Below, piece by piece: positions 21,418-31,678 of a DNA stretch of 64,000 nt (positions within the stretch are counted from its first letter, which is position 1; each line of letters starts with the position of its first letter). Source of the stretch: Gnomoniopsis sp. IMI 355080 (taxonomy: Eukaryota > Ascomycota > Sordariomycetes > Diaporthales > Gnomoniaceae); the NCBI GenBank assembly GCA_027946555.1, contig JAPEVC010000166.1:1-64000 (forward strand). The letters run 5' to 3'. The translations under genes and the position numbers were made by a program. The notes under the pieces are model-generated. The model was not told the DNA's origin and ran no database searches. It saw nothing but the letters and a program-made list of their open reading frames with translations.

Positions 21418-23283
21418 ATGGCTGTAGCTTTTCAGTACCAACCCCTTCCGGACAATCAGAAGTTTTGTAGGCTCTTGGAGCTCTTGCCTGGATCCTCTGA
21501 GGATGCTCTGCGATGTCGGCTCCACCACACGCCCCTCACCGCCGCCCGTCCCTATGAAGCTGTCTCCTACGTTTGGCGAGTGTTCCACAATAGCCATGAT
21601 TTTGCGACAGTGTTATTCGGGGATAAATCACTGCCTACCACTTGGAATCTTCAGCTTGCTCTGAGATATATGAGACACTCGACAGAGTCACGGTGGCTGT
21701 GGGCGGATGCTCTCTGCATCAACCAACAAGATCTGAAGGAAAGGACAGCGCAGGTCCAGTGTATGCGGGCGGTCTACTCCAATGCGTCCAAGGTTATCTT
21801 CTGGCTAGGCCTGGTCAGCTTTGATGTGGAAGCAGCATTTAGCTTCATTGACAATGTGGCCACGATGTGTCCGCAGACAGGAGACGAAGTCGCAAACGAC
21901 TTTGAGAACTTGGATCGATTACTAGCAGAAACTCCCGATTCAATCTGGAGTGTATTTGGCGAGCTACTACAGGTCTCTTTATTCAGCCGTATATGGGTGG
22001 TGCAGGAGTTCAATCTAGCTCTTGATGGTGACCTCTTTGCTTGCGACTCCAGCCGAAAGCTGGTGAAAATAGGACTTGAGCGGTTCAAGCACGCCGCGTT
22101 TTGGATTCGGAAGAGACGCCCAGTGTCTGTCAGACAGTTCCAGATTCCTTGGGGTCGACTGGATCCCTTTCTATACCTATCATTTTCCCCCGACAATTCA
22201 ATTCATCGACAACCCGCCAACTCGAAGCCTGCACAGCCTGTCCACTTCGTTCTGCGCTCTGTGCGAGAATTAAGCTGTACGGTGCCACACGATAGAATAT
22301 ACGCTTTGCTGGGGCATCCTGCGCTTCATGCATGGTGTGCGACTGGTGCTCTTGCGCGCGCGCCGATTTCAGTCGACTACACCCAGCCTGTCTCGGATCT
22401 TTATCTCGCCGTGGCATGCCGACTGCTAAAGGAATCACAACCTTTGTTGACTCTGTCACTTGTCGAGCACAACCACGCTACTTGGAAGGAGTTTGATTCC
22501 TGTGCCGCTTCTTCGCTACCAACCTGGGTGCCAAACTGGAACAACTCGTGGCAGAATTACTTCTTGCCCAGGGAGTCCAGAGTTCGCTATACGGCGGCAA
22601 CGGCCAGAAAGCCCTCTTTCCGCGTCATTGGCCGTCAGCTTCTCATTCATGGCGCTGTCGTAGACGAGGTTGCCTGGACGTCGGATATCATGACCCTAGA
22701 AACGTATGAAGCCGGATTAGTTGAGAACCAACCGGAAAGCTGTCAAAATGTGATCAGGAGCATATGGGAACATTTGACGGAAAGCGCCTCGAGTGAACAG
22801 GATCGGCCAGAGTTTCACGCTCTGCGCAAACTATGCTGGACGCTGAACGCTGGGGGCCGAATTCTTTCAGAACAAACAGATAGACCCGAGGTGACGTCTA
22901 ATGAGCGCTTGGCAGATCTCTCGGCAGTCCTCAGGGAACTCGGAGTTTTATTGCCAGGCTTCGACTGGCAGGAGGAAGGGTATCTGAGCGCAGGTGGAGA
23001 CGTCGCCAGATTTCTCGCCACCACACAACCACTTTGCAAAGGACGTCGCTTCTTCGTTACTCGAAAGGGCCTCACATGCCTAGGACCTAGTCTCACAGCT
23101 TGTGGTGATAAGCTCTGTATTTTGTACAACTCGCAAGTTCCCTTCGTGATTCACGAACTAAGTACCACGGAAAGGACGCATCGTCTTTGCGGAGAAGCTT
23201 TCGCACATGGAATCATGAATGGTGAAGCTTTGGACCTGGTTGAGAAAGCGGAGCTTGTAGATACAGTGTTTACTCTAGTCTGA
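21418..23283 (+). CDS. HET-domain protein (classical type C)
   Basis: 621 residues from the ATG at 21418; the frame is open further upstream but only from a GTG. The start MAVAFQYQPLPDNQ fits the usual beginning of het-6/tol-like proteins. HET blocks are PYEAVSYVW (45-53), RWLWADALCINQQD (about 98-111), QVQCMRAVYSNASKVIFWLG (about 118-137) and LFSRIWVVQEF (about 189-199). A later block, CTVPHDRIYALLGHP, is common behind classical HET domains. This protein differs from the other HET genes here: it has AVSYVW and ALCINQ instead of SYTWGRW and ACIDQ, so it is not a local duplicate. The Gly after SYxW is replaced by Arg. Confidence 0.92.
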   Translation: MAVAFQYQPLPDNQKFCRLLELLPGSSEDALRCRLHHTPLTAARPYEAVSYVWRVFHNSHDFATVLFGDKSLPTTWNLQLALRYMRHSTESRWLWADALCINQQDLKERTAQVQCMRAVYSNASKVIFWLGLVSFDVEAAFSFIDNVATMCPQTGDEVANDFENLDRLLAETPDSIWSVFGELLQVSLFSRIWVVQEFNLALDGDLFACDSSRKLVKIGLERFKHAAFWIRKRRPVSVRQFQIPWGRLDPFLYLSFSPDNSIHRQPANSKPAQPVHFVLRSVRELSCTVPHDRIYALLGHPALHAWCATGALARAPISVDYTQPVSDLYLAVACRLLKESQPLLTLSLVEHNHATWKEFDSCAASSLPTWVPNWNNSWQNYFLPRESRVRYTAATARKPSFRVIGRQLLIHGAVVDEVAWTSDIMTLETYEAGLVENQPESCQNVIRSIWEHLTESASSEQDRPEFHALRKLCWTLNAGGRILSEQTDRPEVTSNERLADLSAVLRELGVLLPGFDWQEEGYLSAGGDVARFLATTQPLCKGRRFFVTRKGLTCLGPSLTACGDKLCILYNSQVPFVIHELSTTERTHRLCGEAFAHGIMNGEALDLVEKAELVDTVFTLV

Positions 23284-23489
23284 CTTTATTTTCATATATA
23301 TAGTTCAAACCCCACACATACGAAGTCAGTAATACCACAATATCATTGTAAGTAACTTCACGAATCTACAAGATGACCTTCATATTCTTCACCCTCAATC
23401 TGCTGACTCCACGTATAGAACTCAATACTCTTGAAGGATGAGCCTTGCTGGCCTCGCGTAAGCAGAAGTTCCACACACGCCTCCCAGGA
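23284..23489. other. Short spacer
   Basis: About 200 bases between the type C HET stop and the last traces of the minus-strand HET relic. A TATATATA run near 23295 is the only feature. Confidence 0.4.
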
Positions 23490-24784
23490 TTAGGACTTTG
23501 TACTCATTTCTACCATATTTCGAGCCATACTTTCGTCACAGCGCCAGCTCTCGACAAAAACTCCATGTTTAACTCTCCAGGAGGTGTGGCCCTCCGCATC
23601 GACGCCCGCGTGGTGCTCCAGCCACAAGAAGCATTTGGATTGGTTCATTGCGGGTGTTTTGCCCGCGTCCGTGTGTACAATTACCGGCGCCCTCTCCGGC
23701 TGGCCTTCTTCGCGGATCCACACATAGACAATGTCTGCAAGGTACACCACAATACTGCTGAACTTCACTGGGGACCGTGGCGCCACGATGGCTGTAGTGT
23801 CTGTATGTGGTATGCGTGCCAATTACGTGGCACATCTCTCGTCCCTATGCAGGAAGATCTGGCTCAGAGTTATTTGTGTACTAAGCTGGACTTCCAGGTT
23901 CCCTGAGCTATAGACGTCGCCTTGGTGGTTGATGGCCGTCTTCCCGAGCTTGAAATCCAAACTTGCATGATGCCGTAAATGCGGTCCGTTGGCGAGGGTT
24001 ACTCGCTTTGACGAGATGCTCAGCAGCACAAGAGGGTTGAAGGCACGTACTTGGCTCAAGCCAGCGCTATCGATCAATGATTTGGAGTCCTTCTAGAGCC
24101 AGCGGAAGACCTCTGTGCAAAGGGCTGCGAGAGCCGGGATGGAGAGAGGGTTTTCGCAGAAGCTCATGGTGTGGCCCTCTGTGGAGACAAGATGGCATCT
24201 TTCTTGATGTAGGCTTCCTGAAGGGTCTACAAAGATGAGAACCAGGGGCCAAGAAGGAGCTTATTGATGGTCTTGCAGTCAACCTGACGCTGTGGAATGT
24301 TGTTAAAGTCTCTGGGTCGCCGATTCACCATGGTACTGATCCGCTCGCTTCATATTGGATGCGCATTATCAAGTTGAGGCTGTTCTCGATATCCTACCTC
24401 AACGTTCGGTGAAGCCAAATGTAGCCCTTTCGGGCATCTGAAAATGGCAACCTGCCTTCCAACCTCAGCATCGTTGTCAGGCGCTCTTGGTCTCTGGTCG
24501 ATACAGGCTACATCGACCCACGCAAATTTGAGTCCCTCATTTGCAGTCATGGTATTCAGGACAGAATTAAATTCGCTGGCACTAAAGGCTTCATAAGGTT
24601 TGACTTTGAGAACTTCCCAGCCGAGGTGAAGGGGCTGGGAACGCGGATGGGCCATGGCTTCGCCTTTTTCTTGACCACGGGACTGCCACCTACCCCACGT
24701 GTATGAGATTATATTGTAGGCGGGATCCTCACAATGACCGTAAAACACGTTGGCTGATTTTTTATTCCGCAGGATTGACTCCAT
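23490..24784 (-). pseudogene. HET-domain pseudogene (type A)
   Basis: From an ATG at 24784 the first 144 codons are open and contain NIISYTWGRW, FAWVDVACIDQRP and EVGRQVAIFR, a good type A HET start. The frame then stops. Further down, in other frames, the expected later blocks reappear in order: GPWFSSL-stop-TLQEAY at about 24195-24250, where the Trp codon of SLWTLQE is TAG (24227-24229), a block resembling ERSGLVAMNQ at about 24030-24075, and DRIYGIMQV at about 23955-23985. The order and spacing match the intact genes, so this is one decayed gene. The Trp-to-stop change is the G:C to A:T type in a CpA/TpG context that repeat-induced point mutation makes, but one site does not prove RIP. Confidence 0.85.
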
Positions 24785-25998
24785 CGGCTCTACTTCAAGC
24801 TGAGAATGTCATGCTTGGCCTGATGCAACATCGCGCAACCAGCGTCTGGCCACGAGTGTCCATGGCACCATGCTGTCACTATCAAGGACAAGTCATGAGG
24901 ACTTGAAAGTCAAAGAGGCCACCCAGCTTCAATGCCTGCGTCCATGCTGTTGACTCACGTCCGGGTATTCATCGTCTAAAGTCTGCAAAGAATCTGGGGA
25001 GACAGCACTAGATATCTTGGCCTGTCCAAATAATTAACTCACCAGGTAACAAGTACCTAGGTACTTACCAAGCTCTCAACACTATAAGATATGACAACTT
25101 TCGATTTTGCGATCTTGGCCACCTAAAATATGTTTCGAGACAGCCGACACTTGCGAGGTTCACTAAAGCCCAGACTCAGAGGGACTTTCAGATACCAAGC
25201 CTAGAAGTAGATGGAGTGTGACCAGCAGACCAGTGTTGGTGATAATAGACTGTGAGTTCACTGCCTCGAAATAGGGTAGAAGAGTTACAAATTGAGCATT
25301 CTGATGTTGCTCACATAAAGCTCCCTTGTGGGTCCATCGTGGACGGGTCCCGGCTCCCAACTTGGAGGGCGATAAAAGGAGCATAATTAATAGTAAAAGT
25401 ACTAGGCAGATTTACACGAGTGAGGTTCTGCACAGCCCCACAGATGGTCGTGGAGGAAATGTGAGATGAACACCATGGCACAACCCCGAGTTCCTTTGAT
25501 TGGTTACGTGTCGTGGCAGCGAGAGCGTGAAGTGCATGTTTCTCATGGTGGTCTTCACTAATCATGCAACCATGACTGCAGCTACAGTCGCCCGACATAT
25601 CAACGCCATATCTGCAAAAGCGGGGTAAGTGAATTGAACAAGCACGATTGATGAAGATGTTCAGAGCCTTTGCACACTTTTGGTCTTATTATTCTTCGTA
25701 GGATCCGAAAATCTGACGGGATGTGGTGGAAGCGACCAGAAAGAGAAACCCAGAAGGGAAGGACAAGCTTTAGAATATCTCGCAAGGCAGATTGGGGAAA
25801 GATACCAATCGCCAATGGTTTTATAAGAAGCTGACATCGCCACCTCGTCATTCCTATCAGGTGAACAGATATGGCGCGCGCCCCGCCTAGAGTACAGTAC
25901 AAAAGGCAGAGAAAACGGGTCCCGCCCATCCCCACCCAATCTATGCATCTTCTGGAAAGCTGAGCCTGCCTCAGTGCGCATCACGTTCAATCCGCACC
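24785..25998. other. Intergenic, no gene recognised
   Basis: About 1.2 kb between the HET relic and the membrane protein gene. It holds one palindrome (25051-25066). Open frames at 25163-25990 on the minus strand are without recognisable content. Confidence 0.45.
25051..25066. repeat. 16-bp palindrome with TACCTAGGTA core
   Basis: AAGTACCTAGGTACTT is perfectly self-complementary over 16 bases, the second-longest extension of this motif family in the window. Confidence 0.85.
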
Positions 25999-27543
25999 AT
26001 GTCTGGCCTTTACCAAGTCAAAGACTACTTAGCCCCTCTCTCGTCGCTCGGATCCACACAGAAATCCTTTTCGAGCGACTTCCCTACTCCATCGCCCCCG
26101 TCGCCATGCGACCTGGATGCATTGAGGAGGATGACAGCTGAAGCAGACCAGAGCAACATCTTCGGCGGATTCGGCGCAGTCATCGGCTACATCGGAGGCG
26201 AGGCTGCCACTGCAGACTGGTTTGAACGTCTGCTGTGGCCGCAGCGCTTTTTCTCTGGGTTCCGGCTCGCCTCCGTGCCCTCGGTGGCGCTGCTGTTACC
26301 CATGGGTGGCCCTCTGCACAAAGCTGCCTTGTCCACGCTCGATGTTATGCATCACCATGGACTTATGAAGGGGGCATACCGGGGTCACATGCTTGGAACC
26401 CCCTTCTTCCGCTCACAGGACTGGAGCTACACCATGCACGGCAACGAATTCAGCGAGACGCACACCGAGCCGCTTCGGAATTGCCTCTGGGCACGAGCGA
26501 TCAGTCTACTCCCGGTTGGGGAGCAGGTTGTCACCAAGAGTTCCTTGGACGAAGAGAAAGGTACGCGCCCGCAGAGTGTCCTCCGTGCCCAAGTCGCCGT
26601 CAACCACCTCACTCTATCTTGGCCTACTACCAACGACAGGAGTCGCCTCCCGTTTGTTCCCGAGCCATCTGGTACGCCCAACTTGAGGGTTTATCTGGGT
26701 ATCATTACTGCAGAAGCAACCGCTATTATCGTGGCCCTCGCCTTGGCAGTCACCTCTCGCACAACCTGGTCCATCCTCTTCCTCGTGCCCCTCTTCCTCC
26801 GCCTTCTCAGCGCCAGTCTGGCTATCCATCGCGAGAAGCTCCTCTCCCCAAAATTGACCGTCACAGCCACCGACCCACCGGTAGACTTTGAGGTTCACTG
26901 TCCCCAGTCCGACGGCTCCTTCATGATGATTACCGGGCCGCCAACCCTCGTTCTACAATTCGTCCGCCACTTTGGCCACCCAGTCCGCAGCAGGTGGCGC
27001 GAGGTCACTCAGTTGGCATGCATTGCCGCGTTTGGCCTCTTCTACCCCTTCGGATTGCTGTGCTCCATGGTCTGGATGCCCTTATCTGTGCAGTGCGTGT
27101 GGCTAAGCTACGAGACCTATCTCATTGCAGCTATGCATGTGGCGCGGTACACATGGTCTGGACTGGGATCAACTACCGAGGCGCGCATTGCGCAGGCGCT
27201 GATGTCTCCCGAAGCTCGAGAGGCGGGAGGAAAAGAGGGGGCGAGCATCTTGTTCGGCCATGAGGTTTACGGGGAAGGGACTGTTAAGGCAATGTGGAGT
27301 GCCACATATCATACAAGAAATGCGGAAGGTAAAAAGGCAATGCAGGGTTTGTTGAGGCGGAGGAAGATGAACGCAAGGCGATGGGCGCCACGTCCAATTA
27401 GTGAAAACCAACCGACTGAAACGGAAAAGAGAAGAGGACTGCCGCACTCTGATTCAACGGACTCTACTGATTCCGACAAGACACTACATGGAGATGGGGA
27501 CCCGGATCCAACAAAACAAATAAGTCCAAAAAAGGAAGACTAA
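25999..27543 (+). CDS. Integral membrane protein, unknown family
   Basis: 514 residues from an ATG at 25999 in good context (CACCATGTCTGG), no intron seen. Hydrophobic segments lie at about 229-253 (LRVYLGIITAEATAIIVALA and following), 255-276 and 335-380, the last probably two helices. There is also a Gly-rich hydrophobic stretch at about 54-66 and one near 90-105. The C-terminal 70 residues are basic, then Ser/Asp/Lys-rich and probably cytosolic. I do not recognise the family; such proteins are usually annotated as hypothetical in fungi. Codon use is GC-richer than in the HET genes around it, and it is the only clearly non-HET gene between 18 and 40 kb. A link to the HET genes is unproven. 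Confidence 0.8.
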   Translation: MSGLYQVKDYLAPLSSLGSTQKSFSSDFPTPSPPSPCDLDALRRMTAEADQSNIFGGFGAVIGYIGGEAATADWFERLLWPQRFFSGFRLASVPSVALLLPMGGPLHKAALSTLDVMHHHGLMKGAYRGHMLGTPFFRSQDWSYTMHGNEFSETHTEPLRNCLWARAISLLPVGEQVVTKSSLDEEKGTRPQSVLRAQVAVNHLTLSWPTTNDRSRLPFVPEPSGTPNLRVYLGIITAEATAIIVALALAVTSRTTWSILFLVPLFLRLLSASLAIHREKLLSPKLTVTATDPPVDFEVHCPQSDGSFMMITGPPTLVLQFVRHFGHPVRSRWREVTQLACIAAFGLFYPFGLLCSMVWMPLSVQCVWLSYETYLIAAMHVARYTWSGLGSTTEARIAQALMSPEAREAGGKEGASILFGHEVYGEGTVKAMWSATYHTRNAEGKKAMQGLLRRRKMNARRWAPRPISENQPTETEKRRGLPHSDSTDSTDSDKTLHGDGDPDPTKQISPKKED

Positions 27544-28410
27544 CCACCCTACTGGGAATCTGCAGGTGTAACCAGTTCTGAGAACAAGTTATGTATATCT
27601 TTAACGAGCTAAAAAGCGGCCAAGAAGTCGGAAAAGCTGCTGATGGAATGGGGTGAAGGCTTGTATCTACTCTCCTAGACCTCCGATGACTCTGAGGATT
27701 CATAGTCGCGTGAAAGCGAGGAGCATTCAAAGGTGGAAACTTCATGGGTATATTCAGATATCTACGCGAAAGAAACCTAGGCCTCATAACAACCTCAACG
27801 GCGGTGGACAATTTGGATTGTATATTGTATTCTCTACCGTCTCTACCTAGGTACTTTCACCGGCACACTCTCTGTCGTCTAAATTATAAACGAACGTTCT
27901 TGGCGCTCAGGACGGAAGTGATGTTCATGCCATTGTTTCGTTCCACGAAGTGAGATGAAGAGAACATCGCCACGAAAACATGTCGGGAATCCGGAACTGC
28001 GTGAAGGGTTATTGGGCAGCCATGCCGCCACGCAAGTTTATGCTGCTCAGCCAGCTTCAACTTTCGGTGGGGTGCCCTGCACTCACTGCAGGTCCCCTTG
28101 GTACATGTATTAGTGCAACCCTCAGTTTACTGTTAGGTACCTCTACTACGCACCTGTGGAATCGCTTGAGCGAGCAGGCCGTCAGAGTCAACGGATGGGT
28201 GAGCTGTATGATTACCCCTGGCTCTGATCACCATCCCAAAGAGTCTAGGGCACCTGGGCACTGTGCTTTTTGTACGACCTTTGGCTCACCCACTCCACTT
28301 CCCATCTGCACCACGTTAGAAAATCATATCTTCTTACCTTCATCATCTTACACAAGCCAGCTGATGCGCAAGTCTATTACTCCTTAGATACTTTGAACCT
28401 CACCACGATC
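27544..28410. other. Intergenic
   Basis: About 870 bases between the membrane protein and a HET gene on the same strand. It carries one palindrome (27844). The reading frame of the next gene is open upstream to 28270, but only from a TTG, so I leave this part as 5' leader. Confidence 0.45.
27844..27853. repeat. TACCTAGGTA palindrome
   Basis: Exact copy about 560 bp upstream of the large HET gene, in a run of CTCTACC-type sequence. Confidence 0.8.
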
Positions 28411-31149
28411 ATGGACAAACTCAAGAAAAGGGTCCGCGGTTTTAGTCTCAAATACTTCCCACCATCACCTCATAAAAAACTTCTTTCATGGGGCGAATAC
28501 TATCTTGACGAAGTCATGCCCAACCTTTTGCTCAACCCCATGTGGTCTCCCGAGTACGACCGTCTACTTGAAGAAGCTAGAACAAAGTACGACGCAGTGG
28601 AAGAGGCTCGGCGCCGCCACAGCCCACCGTGCCCCCGCCTCGATTTTCAGGACGAGATTGAAGTCAGATTGCATGGGGAGGAAGAGGCTAGACACCGGGA
28701 GCAGATTTACAGTCGTATGACTGATAAGAATCTTCCGATAGCACCATTGTCTGTCTATCTCGACTCGGTCCTGCCACTGGTAACTCGACCTCTGCATGAG
28801 GATCGCTTGTTTGACTGGCGCACGGCTCTCGACCGCTGGGCACTCTTTCGGGACGCAGCTAGGTCCTCTGATTTCCTGGACCGTCTGTCAGCAACTCAGA
28901 GGTCAGCTTTCCAAACCCTGGAAGATTGGTGGGAATCGCGTTACTCTGATTCGGCGCTTTGTAGCGCCACAAAAGCCTACATGGAATCGAGGAGGGACCT
29001 TGGATCCGCTACCGTCCTGGTCAGAATCCTCATCAGCCGCCCGGCCACGTCGAGGGCTTCACTGAAAGCGCTGATTTACGAGGATTCAGAGGTCATAGAA
29101 AGAACAGGCACCAACAAGTCTCTATACCACTCACTTTGCTTCAAGCTGTTCTGCCTTGAATTCCACCCCTTCCTGTGGGAGCCGTACCAAAGTGAATTGA
29201 ACTTGTCAATACTCTATACGCATCGAAGGCAAGCGGTCGGATTTGCAATCTCTCAACATCTGGCATACTCATCGGTACGAATGGAAATGCAGAGCAGGCC
29301 CATCGGTCAGCCGCATGTGAAAGCTGTGATGGCGGAGCGACCTTGGTTTCAGGGTGCTGAGTTTCAGGAGAGGCCGTTCTACTTGTGGGACACTACCTCG
29401 CAAGAGACTGTGCTGGTCAGAGATCTGTCAGAGTGCCCAGAGTATACATGTGTTAGCCATACTTGGGGACGCTGGCGCAAAGAGGGAGTGGCCACTGTCC
29501 CTGGAACAAAGTGGCCTATTCCCCAGAATTCTTTGTACGACGTACTAGAGTTGCCAGGCATGTTAAGTCATCTTGGTGATAGATACATCTGGTTTGACTT
29601 ATTTTGCATACCCCAGTATGGCGACGAAGTGAGAATGAAAATCGAAATCTCCCGCCAGGCGGCTATATTTCGCAATGCGAAGAGGTGCATTGCATGGATC
29701 AACCAATGCCAGAACTGGCACGGCGTTCAAAAGGCCCTCAAATGGCTTGCACATCAATTTCTGGTGGAAACAAACTTGGACAGTCCAACAGCGTCTGGCA
29801 TCTCCCAGGAACAGTTGTCAGCCATGTTTCAAGGGGCATTGGAGGCCGTTGAAGTCATTCATCTAGTGAAGAAGTCGGATCTGGAAGTCCAAATTGGTCA
29901 TCTTGAGCCCTGGTTTACTTCTCTGTGGACGCTTCAGGAGACCGTGCTACGCCCCGAGCTGGAACTCTACTCCCGGCATTGGCAACGACTAGAGTTGCAG
30001 GGAAGTGTTCCTCTTACCCTAACAACCTTTGCAGTATTCCTGTACACAGCAAGTCTTTATAGTTATCCTGGGACCCAGAGGAGCGCGCCGGTGGGCTTCT
30101 CTTCATCAGGGACTTATGCCTCATCAGCTCGGCAGCGATATAATCCGTACAACACAGGGATCGCCAGCAGTCAGTGGCCGTCAGGCGTGGCAGATCTCAT
30201 GATGTTTCAGATAATGACGAGCCTTGGTCCATTCCTACTAGATCTATCGCCTATGAATGTGCTGGCAGCATCACAGCGGCGCCAATTCTCGGTATCGGAG
30301 GAGCGTTCGCCAGCTATCATGTCTGCTATCGGGGTGACCAAATGGTACGAAAGACGACTAAGCAGTACCTCTGAGCCACTCCAGGATCCGGTGCTTCTGA
30401 ACAACTTTTCTCTTTCATTCATCCGTGAAGCAGCTGCGAAAATTGGAGCCGAGTTCTATTCACGCAAACCTGGACTTGAGAAGCTTCTCGCAACACCTTA
30501 TAGCAAAGGGCCCTGTGGATTCATGTCTGGAAAAGGAACAATGCTTCCCTTTGGGCAGATATCGCCCTCCAGTGCTACAGGACATGGCAAATTCTCAACT
30601 CAAGACCATAATAGCCAGCTTGTCACTGTCAGGCAAGACCACGAGAGTGTGTGTGGATGGACGATTATGCCTGATGCGAGTGTGGAGATAACGAAGGTCT
30701 GCATAGTCTCCTCCTCAGTAAGCCAGACAGCTGTTCCTTGCGTTTCTGCGAACCTGTGGTTTGAGACAGCCGAAGATCCACGGATCCTGAATCCAACATG
30801 CCTTGTCTCATTGGAAAGAATGGATCTTGCGGACGAAGCAAAACTCAATACGAAAGTCGCGGAAACCCTGCAGGCTACAAAGCGATTGACATCCGAACTG
30901 AAAAACTCGCACATCATATCTTCACCAGGTGACCTATCACAACATCTGAGAGACATATCACGATGTGGCGTATTATACGCAGTATGTTTGCAGAACGATT
31001 CCTGGAGGAATCACGCGGGCATACTGCTTGCGGAAGTTCCAGAGCAGAAAGACACATCTTGGAAACTTTTAGTCAAAGTTGGTCACTATAGCGCCACTGG
31101 TATAGATTTACCGATCAGCACAAGTGATGTTAGATGGAAAGTGCTGTGA
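28411..31149 (+). CDS. Large HET-domain protein (type B)
   Basis: 912 residues from the ATG at 28411 (GATCATGGAC context), intronless. The first 250 residues are charged and helical and include DRWALFRDAARSSDF and LEDWWESRY. The HET domain starts at about residue 343: TCVSHTWGRWR, RYIWFDLFCIPQYGDE, EISRQAAIFRNAKRCIAWIN, and SLWTLQETVLRPELELYS at about 505. A block MSAIGVTKWY replaces the YGIMQVFG of type A. The C-terminal 250 residues are of unknown fold. The gene at 50275-52575 has the same order (DLLCIPQD, SALGVTSWFE, an EEWW-containing helical N-terminus), so the two are paralogues. They lie about 19 kb apart and point towards each other. Confidence 0.9.
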   Translation: MDKLKKRVRGFSLKYFPPSPHKKLLSWGEYYLDEVMPNLLLNPMWSPEYDRLLEEARTKYDAVEEARRRHSPPCPRLDFQDEIEVRLHGEEEARHREQIYSRMTDKNLPIAPLSVYLDSVLPLVTRPLHEDRLFDWRTALDRWALFRDAARSSDFLDRLSATQRSAFQTLEDWWESRYSDSALCSATKAYMESRRDLGSATVLVRILISRPATSRASLKALIYEDSEVIERTGTNKSLYHSLCFKLFCLEFHPFLWEPYQSELNLSILYTHRRQAVGFAISQHLAYSSVRMEMQSRPIGQPHVKAVMAERPWFQGAEFQERPFYLWDTTSQETVLVRDLSECPEYTCVSHTWGRWRKEGVATVPGTKWPIPQNSLYDVLELPGMLSHLGDRYIWFDLFCIPQYGDEVRMKIEISRQAAIFRNAKRCIAWINQCQNWHGVQKALKWLAHQFLVETNLDSPTASGISQEQLSAMFQGALEAVEVIHLVKKSDLEVQIGHLEPWFTSLWTLQETVLRPELELYSRHWQRLELQGSVPLTLTTFAVFLYTASLYSYPGTQRSAPVGFSSSGTYASSARQRYNPYNTGIASSQWPSGVADLMMFQIMTSLGPFLLDLSPMNVLAASQRRQFSVSEERSPAIMSAIGVTKWYERRLSSTSEPLQDPVLLNNFSLSFIREAAAKIGAEFYSRKPGLEKLLATPYSKGPCGFMSGKGTMLPFGQISPSSATGHGKFSTQDHNSQLVTVRQDHESVCGWTIMPDASVEITKVCIVSSSVSQTAVPCVSANLWFETAEDPRILNPTCLVSLERMDLADEAKLNTKVAETLQATKRLTSELKNSHIISSPGDLSQHLRDISRCGVLYAVCLQNDSWRNHAGILLAEVPEQKDTSWKLLVKVGHYSATGIDLPISTSDVRWKVL

Positions 31150-31678
31150 GTTGTTCGCTTACAGCTAAGACCTGCAAGCAGGCGAGGCACGGTCGATAGA
31201 GTGGTAAGAATCTGTAGGAGGTGAGTGCTAGACCTATTATGTATACTATATATACCATGTATACGCTTAGTCTACGCTCTGGTGCATATGATAAATATAG
31301 GGATAGCATCCTGAGCTTGATATAGATGCCATATATATCAACACACCTAGCATCTATACCTAGGTATGCTAAAATCCTTGCATAACACTTTCTACTGAAT
31401 ATGTGCGCGATATATGCAGGAAGTGCCCCTCTAAGATGCTAGTAGAAGGGAGTGTCTTAGGGTGTAATGTATGCTGACCATTTGCTAAGCATTTGCTGCG
31501 CATATGGGAGTAGAAAATCTCTGCCCCCCGTCATCTTCGGGCAATCCTGCCCCCCGCCACCTTGCCTCTAAACCCTGCGACCTGTTCTATGCTGCGGTAC
31601 TACCTATCCGTGCCATGAGCCTTGGAAAGCACAAACACCCTTAGCCCATAATTCACATCTTTTAGAAACATCTCCAAG
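31150..31678. other. Intergenic with palindrome and low-complexity TA
   Basis: About 530 bases between two co-directional HET genes. TA-rich sequence (tatactatatatacc) is followed by an exact TACCTAGGTA and two CCTGCCCCCCGyCA-like direct repeats near 31522-31560. Confidence 0.5.
31357..31366. repeat. TACCTAGGTA palindrome
   Basis: Exact copy; symmetry extends by one base each side to ATACCTAGGTAT. Confidence 0.8.

Noticed and set aside
28270..28410. 47-codon upstream extension of the large HET gene
   Set aside because: It starts at TTG; the first ATG is at 28411 in good context.
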